DNA from: Stereum hirsutum FP-91666 SS1 | Taxonomy: Eukaryota; Basidiomycota; Agaricomycetes; Russulales; Stereaceae | Assembly: GCF_000264905.1 (NCBI RefSeq) | Contig: NW_006763141.1 | Location: 1,634,283 to 1,698,282, forward strand | Reading direction: 5' to 3' | DNA: 64,000 nucleotides | Part shown: piece by piece, positions 1 to 11,331 of the stretch | How the letters are laid out: each line of letters begins with the position of its first letter | Position numbering within the stretch: the stretch's first letter is position 1 | Notes under the pieces: model-generated | The model's input: the letters and a program-made list of their open reading frames with translations, nothing else | What the model was told of the DNA's origin: nothing | Databases searched by the model: none | Made by a program: the position numbers and the translations under genes

Positions 1-1097
1 CGAGGCCGTGGGGCTCCGAAGCGTAGTCGTCGTCGTTCGTCATTTTCGCCTTCTTGCGACTCCTGAGATTGTCGGTATCGAACGACGGTGATCTCTGCCT
101 CTTGTTCCTGGCTGTGGCAAACTCCAATGCACGAACATAAAGCTCATCATCTGGAGTGAGCAGCTGAAGTGCCGTTTCCGCGAACCAAGGATCATCCTCT
201 AAGTCATAAGACTGATGAGAGTCGCCGGGTGGGAGATCAAAAAGTGGGAAGCTAGAACAACCAGATGACGCCGAAGTAGAGCAGCCCAAGGGAGGTGCGA
301 ACGAGTCAAGAGCCGTAATATGGCTATCGGCGTCGCTGGAGGGGCCGATCATTCGACGTTTGCCCTTGCTACGCTCAGAGGGCTGACGTGAGATCGTAGA
401 GGGAGCCTCCCCAGAGTTAATGGTCGAAGACGGCATGGTCGGGAATGCAGCGAGGTGAGGTGTAGGGAATGCAACGAGGGGAGACGTAGGATCCCTCTGG
501 GGCGCTCCTGAACCTGCGATCGTAGTCGAGTCGGGATGTGGTCCTAGGGCTGTACCGTTGCCGGAGAGGCGCGGCATGAAACTAGAGAGCTGATGGTCGT
601 AGATACTCTGCGTCGAAAGAGCAGGGAAGGCCATAGATGAGTTCGACGACGGGAGGTACAGGGCCGGTGTCACGTTGAGTGGCTCGTCTGGCTCTGGAAG
701 GGTCATTGCGGCAGAGACGGGGGCGGGGGCGAAGGACATAGCGGACGACACGGTGGGATCGATGATGTGGGGACTGTCGTCCGGGGTCTGAGTGGTAAAG
801 CCGGTGGTGGTCGTGAGTGCGTCGGAGGCCGTGGGAAATGAGCCGGTCCAGTCTCTCGCCGCTTGTGTCCCGTTAGACTGCTCGAGTTTCGGTAGCAGGG
901 TGTACTACGCGACCAGACAATATTAGAACCTGAGACACACAACAAGGATGGTCAAGACTTACCGAAACTGTCTCGGGATGTTCTTGTGCCGTCGGTTGCT
1001 GTTGCGGGTTTTTGTATAGTTTGTCCAAGAACGATCCTATCGTGCCTGCGACAACGTTCCAGTCGATGTAAGCTTGACCAGTCGCGGTGTAGTTCAT
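1..1097 (-). CDS. C2H2-type zinc-finger regulator, copy A (3' end outside window)
   Basis: Minus-strand gene that runs off the left edge. The start codon is at 1097-1095. Exon 1 is 45 codons and ends in phase 0 at 963. A 58-bp GT/AG intron covers 905-962, and exon 2 is open to base 1 (about 301 codons). It matches, almost residue by residue, the first two thirds of the 540-aa plus-strand gene at 15978-17658, including the start MNYTATGQAYIDW, the intron position and a basic RKKAK stretch near the edge. The zinc-finger part lies beyond the window, so the C2H2 call rests on the paralogue. Ser/Thr/Pro-rich disordered N-terminal regions of this kind are common in fungal transcription factors; nuclear regulation is inferred. 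No frameshift or stop is seen in the visible part, so this copy looks functional. It lies downstream of membrane-protein copy A on the same strand. Confidence 0.8.
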
Positions 1098-1975
1098 TTC
1101 GATGAGCGAAGGCTTGTAGAGTTGAAGCAGGGATAGTTGGGACGGAGGAAGTCGAGCGGTCTGAGGGAAGATTTATTTGGAGATTTTCCTGCAGACGGAC
1201 ATCTTATAAGTGATTTCCGATCTCCTTGACTCGTTCGAATTCATTCCCCTCGTGTCCGGAGTCCTTTCAATCCAATGAAAGGGGGCGCCTTGGTTACGTA
1301 GGCGCGTTCAGAAAAATATCCTGGACAAAATGCTTCGTATCCCGATTTGGTTAGACCGCCCTTTGTTTGTTTGAAAGGGCTTTCAACTTGAAGGCGACGT
1401 AATCACGCGCCGTGCGAACAAAGGACGAAACGACTGCGGTGTCACCGACACGCTCCCAAAATATGGATCTGCCTGTGCTGCTGATCGGACGAAATGAATG
1501 GCTAGAACTCAACGATACTGGCACGTTCCTGCCGTCCTTTTGTCGAACGCGCCGACGTCTGTGCATTGTTCCTCATGCAGTCGTTGTGATTTGTGCCACC
1601 GCCATGCGTCATGACTGGACGGCACCTCGTTCACCACGCCTCTCATTGGTTGCGTAACGCCCCAGGTCTCAACATGGAAACGAGGCAGCATCGGTAAATT
1701 TTGATCTCTTTCCTCAATTTTGTCGAAACTAATGTGCAACAAATTACAGAAGTGCAGCGGCTTGGCCAGCAAAGTTGACACGCTTGGAACTTTGTCTTCC
1801 CAGCTATTGACTCAATACAGCCTCATGACGCCTCTACCATAATTCATCGATTATTTCCAAGCTGACGCCGAGGATCCAACGTGGATAGACCCCCAATATA
1901 TCAGCCTCGGATTTCAAAGCACCATCCACTGCTCGACGATCCCGCGTTCACTCCCATACAAAATAATCACAATCA
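1098..1975. other. Spacer between regulator and membrane gene, copy A
   Basis: Non-coding as far as can be seen. The stretch is clearly related to 15143-15977 in the other arm: both hold a matching segment around a KxFRPIS...FWERV reading frame that is broken differently in the two copies. It probably carries the promoter of the regulator and the 3' UTR of the membrane-protein gene. Confidence 0.55.
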
Positions 1976-3165
1976 TTATTCCGATCCCGTAGTCCGTGAA
2001 CGATACGTCGGTGGTTTCGTACTAAGGTTCTCAGAACCATTCTCCGTCCTATTCCATGACCCAACGTTACCCTGCGCAGAAGTGAGCGCGTCTAACCTCG
2101 CCTTCAGTCTCCCCATCTCCCGTACCAGATAATGAATATCGTATCCCCGCCCTTGCCCTTCTCCCTCCCCGTCACGAGCTGGTACGTCTCGCTGTGGCTT
2201 GCCTGTATTCTCGACGACTGGGTTCATGGTCTCAGTACTCGGATATCCTCTCGCCTGACGTGATTTTTTCTTCGGCGGAGGTGCCAATCGGGTAGAATTG
2301 GCGTCGGTGTTCGTGCTTCGCCTTGTCGAGATCCTCGAAAGGAAGCTCCCTGCTATGGCGAGTACGGACTCAGACTCGCCAGGCCCCTTGTCGATCTCGG
2401 CTGACGTCTGCGCAAGTGGTGCTTGATCACCTCTGGGCGGGTCCAGAAACGGGTCGATCCTATCTGTGGGACCCGAGGGCCGTGAATTGGGCTTGGGTCG
2501 TCGTTTAGCTCGTTGTTTACGATAACGCAGGGCGGTGTGGATGAGGAGGAGGATCAGCGTCGTTCCTACTATTGCTACCAGAACGGCTATCACGAGGGTA
2601 ATGCGTGAGATGCCTGTTTGTGTGGTTGAAAAGGTAACTCCTATAGAATTACGTAAAGGAAGAAGGGTATATCAGCAGCAGGATCATGGTAGAAATAGCG
2701 GGAGTCCCACAGACTGTCTTCGTTGTATTGGCCAATATTCGTTGAAGTAGAAGTAGAAGATGAAATTCGAGTCCGGCTCGTATTCAAAGACGTGGAGTTG
2801 CTCGATGTCGCCAGCGACAGACAACTCGTATCCGGACCCGTACCAACGACGAACGAATTATCGCCCGAGGTCGAGGAGAGATCGGACGTAGAGTTTTGGA
2901 TGATGATGGTGACGGCTGTGCCGGAGGTGATGTTCACCGCAGGCCAATTGAACGGGGAGCTCTGCTCTCCCAAGTCTGTGATAGGAATCGTGGCGTTATT
3001 CGCCAATATATCGGGAGTGGACCAGAACGTCAGCGCTCCATCGCCTCCCGTCCACGAGACTTGAAGTTCTTGACACTCGATAACGGAGGTAGGTGTGTAG
3101 CTAACGGTGAAGTTTGCGAGTACGCCATTCAGGAAAAGAAGCAGGGCGATGGTTGTGAAGCTCAT
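1976..3165 (-). CDS. Single-pass membrane protein with Ig-like ectodomain and PPxY tail, copy A
   Basis: Two exons, 3165-2715 and 2640-1976, with a 74-bp intron (GTCTGT...TATAG), give 371 aa. The start is the ATG at 3165; the GTG at 3183 upstream is ignored because a signal peptide (SFTTIALLLFLNG) begins at the ATG. A compact extracellular domain follows, with two Cys, a VSWTGG motif and many N-x-S/T sites. A Ser/Thr-rich stalk comes next, then one membrane helix (near residues 157-178) followed by a basic stop-transfer stretch. The cytosolic tail contains HYLVREMGRLKARLDA (coiled-coil-like) and ends in PPTY, a PPxY motif of the type bound by WW-domain ubiquitin ligases. Domain order resembles basidiomycete mucin-like/SKG6-type surface proteins. 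The frame is intact, unlike copy B at 13958. It may be a surface sensor or a wall protein; its function is unknown. Confidence 0.75.
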
Positions 3166-3446
3166 AGAATTCACTGTGAGCACCCCAAGGTTGTTGATTC
3201 AAGTTGTGGGGCGGTATACGATAGTGTAGCGCGAAACGCATAGATGTAACTTAGTGTACTGACCGAGATATAGCGGATAATTTTGGCCGTCGCCGCTGTG
3301 TCTAACAGTCCTGTAAAATCCATATCAGTTGGCGTGATTCCATCAAACGTAGACGAGAAATCGGAAAATTATACACTTGTCACAGAACCACAAAGCACGT
3401 CGTTTGGACGCTGATCAACAGGTATGCGAAATAGTGACGATGACGG

Positions 3447-4510
3447 CTATGAGAATGGCGTGAAGGGGAGCTCCATAGGCAGCCAAGCCTCGAGTACGGC
3501 CGTCTTATACCTAAGAGTAGTTGCAGTGTACGTCGTTGCAACAAAGATGGTTGTCAATAACAATATCGACGCAAATGCCCAGTAAGGATATACTATTGCC
3601 TTACAAGCAGATGAAACCGGAGTGAGCACCGACTGTGGCTTACCACGCATGGTCAATATGCTGACTTACTCTGTATCCCTGCTACATATCTGTGGTGGTA
3701 GCCATGCCTGTATGATCCTTTCCCGCCGGTCGGAATACGAGCCAGTGCTCTGCTTTGGAGAGGACTAGCGTGGTAGCGCTATAGGTGACACCAGGCACCG
3801 ACATCGGCCATTGCGGCCTTCATCATCGTATCGATATCCTGGCAAGCTCCAATGACGGTGGTTGCAGAGAGATAGAAAACAATACGACGTGGTCACCCTT
3901 TGCGAGACGCCGTCAGGACGATTCGCAGGATGGCGAATAATGTTCCCTTGTGAGAAACCTGGGTAGCAAGGCCTGCGCCCCGAGCGAGGACTTGTAACGG
4001 ATACGTGCGTGTTGATAGGCTCCACCGCCGCTCGAAGTTGTTTCGCTCACCCGGAAAACACGGGGAGCTATGAACCCCCGGAGCTGTTCGTCTGCGAAAC
4101 AAAAGTGAATTTTTTTTTGGGGTTTGGTTGGAGAAAGAAAATGACAACGTCATGATTCCAGCCCCGGCAACTACTACGAGCTCAACCACAGCCCAGAGCA
4201 TCATGTGTTAGCCAGCCTGGAGGGACAAGTAAGCCAGGGAGGGTGCAGAAATACGGCTGCATCGATTGAATATCTCTCTCTCTAGCACGCCTGGTAAGAA
4301 ACTCCCTGATTTCAGTGGTGGTGACGATGCTTATGCCCTGAGTCAGAAGCACGAGCCAGGCAGCACCCAATAGCCTCGAGCATACGTATGAAGCAGCACT
4401 CCAGGAAAAGAGAGCATTCGATGGTCGTGAAGACTAGAAGTCGAAACAAGCGGATAGGCGGACGGGGGGATACGAGGATGCGCTGGTGGTCACGGTCTGA
4501 ATCAATCAAG
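3447..4510 (-). pseudogene. Degraded multi-helix membrane-protein gene
   Basis: Several minus-strand segments encode hydrophobic helices in different frames: around 4440-4380, around 4204-4140 (LWAVVELVVVAGAGIMTL), around 3930-3900, and 3600-3510 (YPYWAFASILLLTTIFVATTY). The spacing is like that of basidiomycete seven-helix proteins. I could not join them into one model with good splice sites; stops and short frames interrupt it, so it is called a probable relic. The terminal exon (about 3570-3450) is also present at the inner edge of the other inverted arm, near 13560-13690, which marks one duplication breakpoint. An intact gene with unusual splicing cannot be excluded. Confidence 0.35.
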
Positions 4511-5198
4511 GGTCAACGTCGAACTGTGGCGCTCGATTTGCTCGATTTGGCCTATGCTAGTGCTGTTGCACCGCGTTCTCACCGAGAGAATATAAGGGGT
4601 TCAGGTTCAGGAAACATCCTAGACCTTGGCTACCCTGGGACTTCCAGAGCTCTCCATCTCCGAAATCGTGACAGAAGCTAGACTTTCGAGGAGGAAAATG
4701 ACAAGGACATGTACTTAAGCCTAACTTAGCTACAGCCCGGAAACTATTAGTTCGAGCTCAGCTAGTAGACACAATCTATCCAGTACAATAGAGCCATGCC
4801 GGAGAGGATGGGCTACAGCGAGTGAGCTTCATAGGATGCATAGAGATGGCTCAGTCGATCGATAGACGGTTTCTTCAAGTTTGGCACGCCTGGTGACGGT
4901 GTCGAGCGCGGCAGAGCAGAGCAGAACAGAGTTGGAACAGACCAATAAGAAAATTGACAGAACTGAACAGGCTAAGCAGATATCGATGGGAGGATACACC
5001 GTCGTCGTCGTCGACAGCGGTGGTAGCGGTCAACGAAGGTTGAACTGTGGCACCCGCACCACCTCCGATGTGGGTGGCACTCCCACGTGGTTCCCCGGCC
5101 TCTCCCGGTACTCTCTCCGTCGCGTGCCACCACTCCGACTCGTAAAAGAGCTGCATTCTATTCCTCCGCCCGCGCCAAATCCCAACGCGATAAAAACT
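4511..5198. other. Intergenic, nothing recognised
   Basis: Short overlapping frames on both strands show no family signature, signal peptide or good splice pattern. The last part presumably holds the promoter of the MIC26/27 gene that starts at 5199. Confidence 0.5.
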
Positions 5199-6479
5199 AT
5201 GTCCTGGCTTCGACTGGTGCGTTCACCCTCAGCCGTTCTTATATCTGCAATGAAGTTAACGGGTTACGGGAATACGGGGTTGTAGCCAGCGAGACGTGTG
5301 CTCCTGGCCTCGTCAGGTGTATCGGTGGGAGCGGTGGGTTTTGGATTGCATGAAGACAAGGTGCGTGGATTGTTGGTCTTTTCTCGTGGGGGTAGTGTTT
5401 TTCGGAACTGACATTGATATTTATTCTATCCAATCATCCCATCACCCTCCATACACCCCATCCTCCCACAACAACACCCCCCTCGACCAAAAGCCCTCGA
5501 TATACCCCACCCCCGACCGGGACGTCCTCGTCATCGAGACACCCACAGAACTCGAACGGCAGATCGGGATAGCGAGGCGTGCTGCAACGGGCACTGTTAA
5601 TGAGGCGCATGCGAGGGTGCAGGGGTTGGTGGATCGGTGGATTGGGGTTGAGCATGCTGTTGAGCGTACGTCCGTCCCCATTTATTACGGCTGCGTTCCA
5701 CCCTCCACCATACTTTCTTCCGTGGCCAACTTACATAGTATACTTATGAACGGAATAGAACCGTGTACTAATGACTGATTTTCACGGATACATCTACAGG
5801 CCGCGTCAAATCCATCCACGACCCCAGCGAACCCCTCACCCCCTCCTCCCTCTACATCGCAATCTCAACCCTAACCGGCTCCATCCTCACCCGCTCGCGC
5901 TCTCTCCCCCTCCGCTTCCTCGCCCCTCCAACCTTCTTCTTCGTCTCCCTCTCGTACTTCCTCCCCCGTACGTCGGCGAATTTGAACGCCTACCTCGGGA
6001 GCTTGGAGGATAGGTATCTGCCTAAGGTGGCGCATGTGCATGATACGGGGAAGGCGCATTCGGCGATGGGGTGGGAGATGTTAAAAGAAAGAGTGGGAGA
6101 GAGCAACGAGAAAGTGAAGAAGGGCTTGGAGGGCGTGCTTGGGCAAGTGCAGGATAAGACGGGGTTGAAGGTGAGGGACATTTGGGATGCGAGTGGACAG
6201 GCGGGGAAGGAGGTTTATGTGGCGAGTAGGGGCAGGATCGGGGATATGGTGGAGAAAGCGAAGGAGGTGGGTGGGGAGGTTAGGAAGGAGGTGCATAGTG
6301 CGGGGGAGAGGGTGGGTGAGATTGTGAGTGAGGCGAAGGAGGAGGGCGTGAAGGCGTATAAGGAGGCGGTTGAGGAGACGAAGGCGGTGGGTGGTGAATT
6401 GGCGGAGAGGGAGAGTGTGGCGAAGGAGGAGGTCAAGGCGGAGGTGGCGAAGAAGGAGCCGCCGAGGCATCTTGTCTAG
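5199..6479 (+). CDS. MICOS complex subunit MIC26/MIC27 (apolipoprotein O family)
   Basis: Four exons: 5199-5216, 5286-5360, 5494-5665 and 5800-6479; about 314 aa. MICOS subunits of this family sit in the inner mitochondrial membrane and help form cristae junctions. The very short first exon joins exon 2 to give MSWLRLPARRVLLASSG, a good mitochondrial presequence. Then come GFGLHEDK, SIYPTP and the family block ETPTELERQIGIARRAATG (residues about 43-61). ARVQGLVDRWIGVEHAVE follows, then two hydrophobic segments around PLTPSSLYIAISTLTGSIL and APPTFFFVSLSYFLP. After the ANLNAYLGSLED segment is a long amphipathic Lys/Glu/Ala/Val-rich tail with heptad-like repeats. Intron phases are consistent throughout. 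The start rests on the presequence, because the frame of exon 2 is closed by a stop just upstream. Ordinary nuclear gene with no sign of damage. Confidence 0.88.
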
Positions 6480-6664
6480 ACTCTCTTTCGTGGTTGAAAA
6501 GTTGCTGTCGGTAGTCTTAGATATGGTAGTCACTCTTATACAGCCATAGAACGGCTTAGAAAAGCTTCGTATAGAAAGCGAATGGTCCACGCGTCGCCAG
6601 TGAAAAACGAACGCAGCCTCAAATTATCGCGAGCAGCATCCACAAACCGGCGTAGTCCAATCTC

Positions 6665-7159
6665 TCACACCTTCTTCCCCTTCCCCTTCGCACCGTTCTC
6701 CCCACCAACACCTCCCACCTGACTCTGACTCTGCACCCCCTCCTCCATCCACTCAAACCCTTCCTGGCCCACACTCCCCACCCCACCCTGCCCCCCCTCC
6801 CCAAACCTCCTCTGAAACCTGCCCAATCGTCCCGTAACCGCGCTTTCCTCCTCCGCGCCCTCCTTCGTCATCAGGCTCACATTCCAGAACGGGTTGTTAG
6901 TGAGATCGCGCGTGAGGCGTAAAAGGGACCGGGGGGATGTCGTCCAGTGCGTGAAGGAGGAGCCGTCGGAGCGGATGACGCGTTGGGGGAATTGGGGGAC
7001 GATGGGGTTGGGGAGGGGGGTTTGGCGGCGGCGCCAGACGTGCGTGCGGCCGTAGGGGGAGGAGGACCAGGAGCGCGTTTGGGTGAGGGTTTGGAGGGGC
7101 TTGAGGGTTGAAGGGAGGGTTGAACGCGATGATGAGGCGAGCGGTTGGAGGAGAGACAT
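6665..7159 (-). CDS. Mitochondrial large-subunit ribosomal protein bL31m
   Basis: Single-exon gene, 164 aa, convergent with MIC26/27 (186 bp between stops). The protein starts with a Ser/Arg-rich mitochondrial presequence (MSLLQPLASSSRSTLPS). The conserved block follows at residues about 36-95: YGRTHVWRRRQTPLPNPIVP, then FPQRVIRSDGSSFTHWTTSP, then RLTRDLTNNPFWN. This SDGSxFTxxTTSP...LTRDxxNxPxWN pattern is the signature of fungal bL31m (yeast MRPL36 relatives). The C-terminus is Gly/Gln-rich and ends in KGKGKKV. It acts in the mitochondrial ribosome. Assignment is by motif recall; no alignment was run. Confidence 0.82.
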   Translation of the reverse strand: MSLLQPLASSSRSTLPSTLKPLQTLTQTRSWSSSPYGRTHVWRRRQTPLPNPIVPQFPQRVIRSDGSSFTHWTTSPRSLLRLTRDLTNNPFWNVSLMTKEGAEEESAVTGRLGRFQRRFGEGGQGGVGSVGQEGFEWMEEGVQSQSQVGGVGGENGAKGKGKKV

Positions 7160-9107
7160 GGTAGTCTGTGGTCAAAATGTCTATTGGTTAAAGCTTTATG
7201 GTTACGATTGAGAGTAGTATACCTTTTGATCACGTCTAGCGATGTGCAAAGGCTCTAAAGACGCGATGTGATGGAGTCCTTTGCTTGTGAGAGTTGTGGG
7301 TACGAGAAATTGAATATTCGCGCGTAGCCTTCCGGAAGTTGCCGCATGCCCGTTTAGAGGAAACGCCACATGAGCCTGACGCCACACGTCTTGTCCTTTT
7401 CAACCATCTCTAGATTTTCCTCTTAGCTCCCATTTCTTCCAAACTCTACGGCCCTTTGCTCTCGCACAGTTTCTGCGTTGTCCTGATTGCGAGTGAAAAC
7501 CCTGGTAAGATTCGCGGCATGATCAGCTGATCGTGGTGAGAATTGTCTCCTTCGTTCATCCCCCAACCTCCATCATGCTCAACTCTCCACCAAACTACTC
7601 GTCCTCTCATACAAGCTCTGAGGTTCTTGCGATGAGCATCACTGCAGATCCATGTATCCATCTTGCGAACTCACTCATCCGAATCCTCCTCGCCGCCTGC
7701 TCCAACTGGGCCAACAACGCAATGTTCACCGTCACCGTCAGGCATGACATGCATGAAAATTGACTACGTCAATCTGATCGCTGACCTGCGCACCCTCGTT
7801 CGTACCCTCCACTCCGAACTCTCAAACACGCTTGCTTCGTCACTATCAGTCGCCGTCTCTCGTTGTCGGGACGTTCTCGAGGGGATGCACAATATGGTCG
7901 AGCGGCGATCGGATGAGCGTCATAAGTCGAGGGTGTTGTTTGGTGGACGATTATTAGTATTATGGAGGTTGAGATGATTGGGCTCTGGGATGGGTAGCCC
8001 GATGAATCAAAGGGTGCTGGGCTCTTTCGGGAGAGCTTGGTAGCGTGACTATGGAGGAAGTCGTGGTCTATCGAATACGGCTGAGCGAAGAGGTGGTGCG
8101 AATGAACGTTGCGTTGATCCAGATGATATGTGATTGGTATGCGCTCCCATCCCCTATCTCCTGTCCCTTCGAAACTGAATGATGATAGTATGAGAGTACT
8201 CATACCCGTATCCCTTTCCGCTGCTCCGCATCACAGGCCCACAACAGTCAAAGGTATTATCGCTCACGTCCGTCATATGCAGGACGACTACTTCTCCGTG
8301 TCAATCGGAAGAGTTATCCCATAGCTGATGTTGTCGTCGTATGGGATGGGCTCGGCGAAGGATGTTGCGAAGATGAGGACATGCTTACAAGGCTCCTAGA
8401 CCTATTAGGCAGGCGAACCGTTCCTCCTACGAGGTGTCGGGCGGAATCGTTTTGACTAATGCGCAATGTAGGTTTGTCAGTCTCTATCAACCATTCTACC
8501 TTCATCCCCTAAACGACTCTGAATCCATTCCGAGTTATTTCTCGATTAATGCGCACGACGACGACGCAGGCAGACGAAGATATCAGACTCAGATGGAAGT
8601 CATAATGAGACCTGCGTAGAAACGCATATACTTACCTCACTCTGAGGCTCTTTTATCGTTCGACGAACGACAGCTTACGGATCCTTCCCTCAGGATATTA
8701 CGAGCCTTGGGAGCGAGAATCCATAGCTATGTGGCCTGTGGTTTCTCTGTGGACTTTCAGGCGTAGGAATGCCGGAATGTCCTCATGATTACAATCATGT
8801 GTCCTTGAAACTGTTGTGCACGCGAGAGGATGAGGATGTGGGTAGTCTGGGCACTTGTACTTGTCGACGGCCTAGCCGCTGCATACGAATTTCTTAGAAG
8901 ATGAAGGACTGCCTTAGCACGACGCAGTGAATACTCACCAAGTCTGTAACCCAACGGATAATAAATCATGTGAGTATCCCTAAGTATGCTCACGGCACGC
9001 TCCACTTGTTCACGACATCTAGATCTGATATCCTGCAGCCCAAACTCACGAAAACTACTTCTCGGATGATCAATACGGTAATTAATATTGTTGAAATGCG
9101 GTACTAA
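7160..9107. other. About 1.9 kb with only weak coding signs
   Basis: The best candidate lies on the plus strand at about 7573-7977. A frame starts MLNSPPNYSSSHTSSE and is followed, after a probable frame change near 7745, by DYVNLIADLRTLVRTLHSEL...SVAVSRCRDVLEGMHNM, which looks helical and coding-like. I cannot find a clean intron joining the two parts and recognise no family. The rest (7980-9107) shows nothing recognisable; frames there are short and lack splice support. Confidence 0.35.
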
Positions 9108-10556
9108 TCACTCTTCATTCAAGTCAGAATGATACGTCGGTGGACTCGTACCCCCGAATGGGACCCCCAACCCAGCCGCGTCCATCCGCGCCCTCAACAT
9201 TCCCACCTCCCGTACTAGATGGTCAATATCATAGCTCTGTGACGATATTGCTCTGCCAAATCCTTCGTCGACCGAGCGTGAGGGTGAGGCAGAGGTTGGT
9301 GCATCATTGACAGACGTTGACTGTGACTCTGGTGATAACGGTGAATTGATGTTTTCGCTCTGAGGATTTGGATGTCGCGGAGATTGTTCCGTAGATAATT
9401 CGGGAGTAGGGGCTGGGATCCATACCACAGTTGTGCAAAAAAAAAAAAAGAGCACAAGCAGTTAGGCAGAATGGTCCCGGAGAAAACGACGTACTCGCAG
9501 GCACGGACAGAACAAGTTCTGCGTCTGGAAAGAAAGGCTCTTTCTCTCGTCTCTGCGTTGATCCCATACGGGTATCCTGTCCTGAGTTCGGCTGGCTCAC
9601 AAGAGTCTGACTCCCCATCGTCGCAATGTCTGAAACTTGCGTGCCCTCTGCGGCCGAGCCGTGACGCACTAAAGTCAGGACGGAATCCTGGGAAGGGGCG
9701 GCCACAGCCGTAGTGATCGTTTATACCTTTTGTCCGACCTCGTATTTTACGACGACGGAGGCGCCATATGCATACGGCGGTGAGCATAGTGACTATTCCT
9801 ACGGCCCCTCCCACTGCCCCTCCTATTATTTGTGCTGGAGTCGGGTGATGTTGGGAGGAATGATCGGATGGTGCATTCGCAGAATTTGTGGTGTGCGGTG
9901 AGCTGGTCGTGAATGTATTATTTGAGGAAACGAGTGATGAGGACGATTGTGCTGAGTGCACGATTCAATAAACGGATGCAAGGAATGCGAGAATTATTCA
10001 CCGTGACTATCAGTCGATGTCTGTTCGACAGACGTGAGGCTTTCCGTGACCGACGCTGTCGATAATGGTGAAGAAGTCGACGAAACAGTTGTAGCTGAAA
10101 ACGATATCGCTGATGCTTTGAATGTGGCCGTAACTTCAGGCTAGAGAGTGACTACTCACATGAAAGGCTCGAAGATGACGCGGGCTCAGAAGTAACGCCT
10201 ATCGATCCTGATCCTGATCCTAGACAGCTAGCATCCGATCCGCTTTTGACAACCTCGTTCGTTTGTGCCTCTGCCCCCGTCTCATCACTGATGCTGATAG
10301 TTACCTCGTTTCCAGCAGGTACATTGACACTCCACGTAAATGGCGAAGTTTGTTGACCGAGGTTATCATTGTTCGGGCCTCCTGAATCGCCAGAGGTGTT
10401 CTGCGAAACGATGGTCAAGAAAGTGTCTCCGCTTCCTCCACTCCAAGAGATCTGAATGGGCTGGCACTCTACGACACTCGACGAAATGTTTATTGAGAGA
10501 GCGCAGTGACAAGCAGTGATGAAGAGCCCGAGTATAAAAAGTGTGGCTCGCATCAT
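9108..10556 (-). CDS. Single-pass membrane protein with PPxY tail, copy C (splicing uncertain)
   Basis: Third member of the family at 1976-3165. The ATG at 10556 opens a signal peptide (MMRATLFILGLFITACHCAL), followed by the same ectodomain pattern (SVVECQPIQISWSGGSGDT...SPFTWSVNVPAGNEVTISI...DASCLG) and a Ser/Thr-rich stalk spread over exons ending near 10162 and 10010. The membrane segment is IIGGAVGGAVGIVTMLTAVCIW, with RLRRRK behind it (around 9800-9740). The tail from about 9720 to 9108 has HLVREVGMLRARMDAAGL and ends SPPTY plus nine residues. One junction does not resolve: the frame of the membrane helix and that of the tail differ near 9735-9712. The only in-phase GT donor I found lies inside the helix, at GTATGC. 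Either splicing is unusual or this copy carries a frameshift. Confidence 0.6.
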
Positions 10557-11331
10557 GATGCCGAGGGTCAAGGTCGGTATGGCCCACCTCTGGAAGAGAG
10601 TGAAAGCTAAGATGGAAGTTCATAAGCCATTGATGGAGTGGAGGCTGAGATATAGTCCAGTTTTCGCCTGTGAGTATGGGCCATGATTAGCACCACATAG
10701 TCTCTGATATAGAATCTTGGCGGGAGTATCCACCTAGTACCGTGACATAGAGTGCACATCAAGAACCTCTGCAGCAAAGATGATAGTTACGGCAGCCTTT
10801 GTGGAAGAAATTTGTCGACGTGACTGTTCAAGACCATAGAATACTGCATCTGAATTGTCGGTTTCATGTGAACGAATTTGAGAGACGTTTGTACTGCTGA
10901 AATCCAGTTTCTAAGATAATAGATTATCCAGTTATAGCTCAGTGTACGCAAGAACACAACAGTCTTCTGATAAATCTCATCAGAAGACGCATCTTTGTCA
11001 AACCGACTATTTCAGGCGACATGCCACGACTCAGCTCTCATAGTCGCGCTATGATCTCCTGCCCAGAATAGTCTATCAAAGATTCAATCAAGAAGTGAAC
11101 CAGGAGAAGAGAAACATGATATTGACAGAGGCACGAGACATCCTGAGTCTGGGTGCAAAGATATACCAAGAGGAAGAAACGGCCGAGTGACGCGATAAAG
11201 ACCTGCGATTATCCAGCTACTTGACCGGTCACAGAAAGGTCGAATGATACTATCTGTATGAGAACGGCACTCAGTAGCAGCCCTGATGATGTCTTCAGAA
11301 AACAGATGGAAACGCGCGGCACACCTGGATG
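10557..11331. other. Intergenic, nothing recognised
   Basis: No frame longer than about 60 codons with coding character. It lies between the 5' end of copy C and the 3' end of the MYND gene, so it should hold the promoter of copy C. Confidence 0.5.

Noticed and set aside
6081..6590. 169-codon minus-strand frame
   Set aside because: Lies opposite the Lys/Glu-rich tail of MIC26/27, which is clearly the coding strand by family match.
9436..9452. A-run as a possible retroelement poly(A) tail
   Set aside because: It lies in a probable intron of copy C, as the pyrimidine tract of the minus strand; no element body or target duplication accompanies it.
9215..9961. 248-codon frame treated as one exon of copy C
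   Set aside because: It reads through the tail in the wrong frame; the conserved HLVREV...PPTY tail is in another phase.
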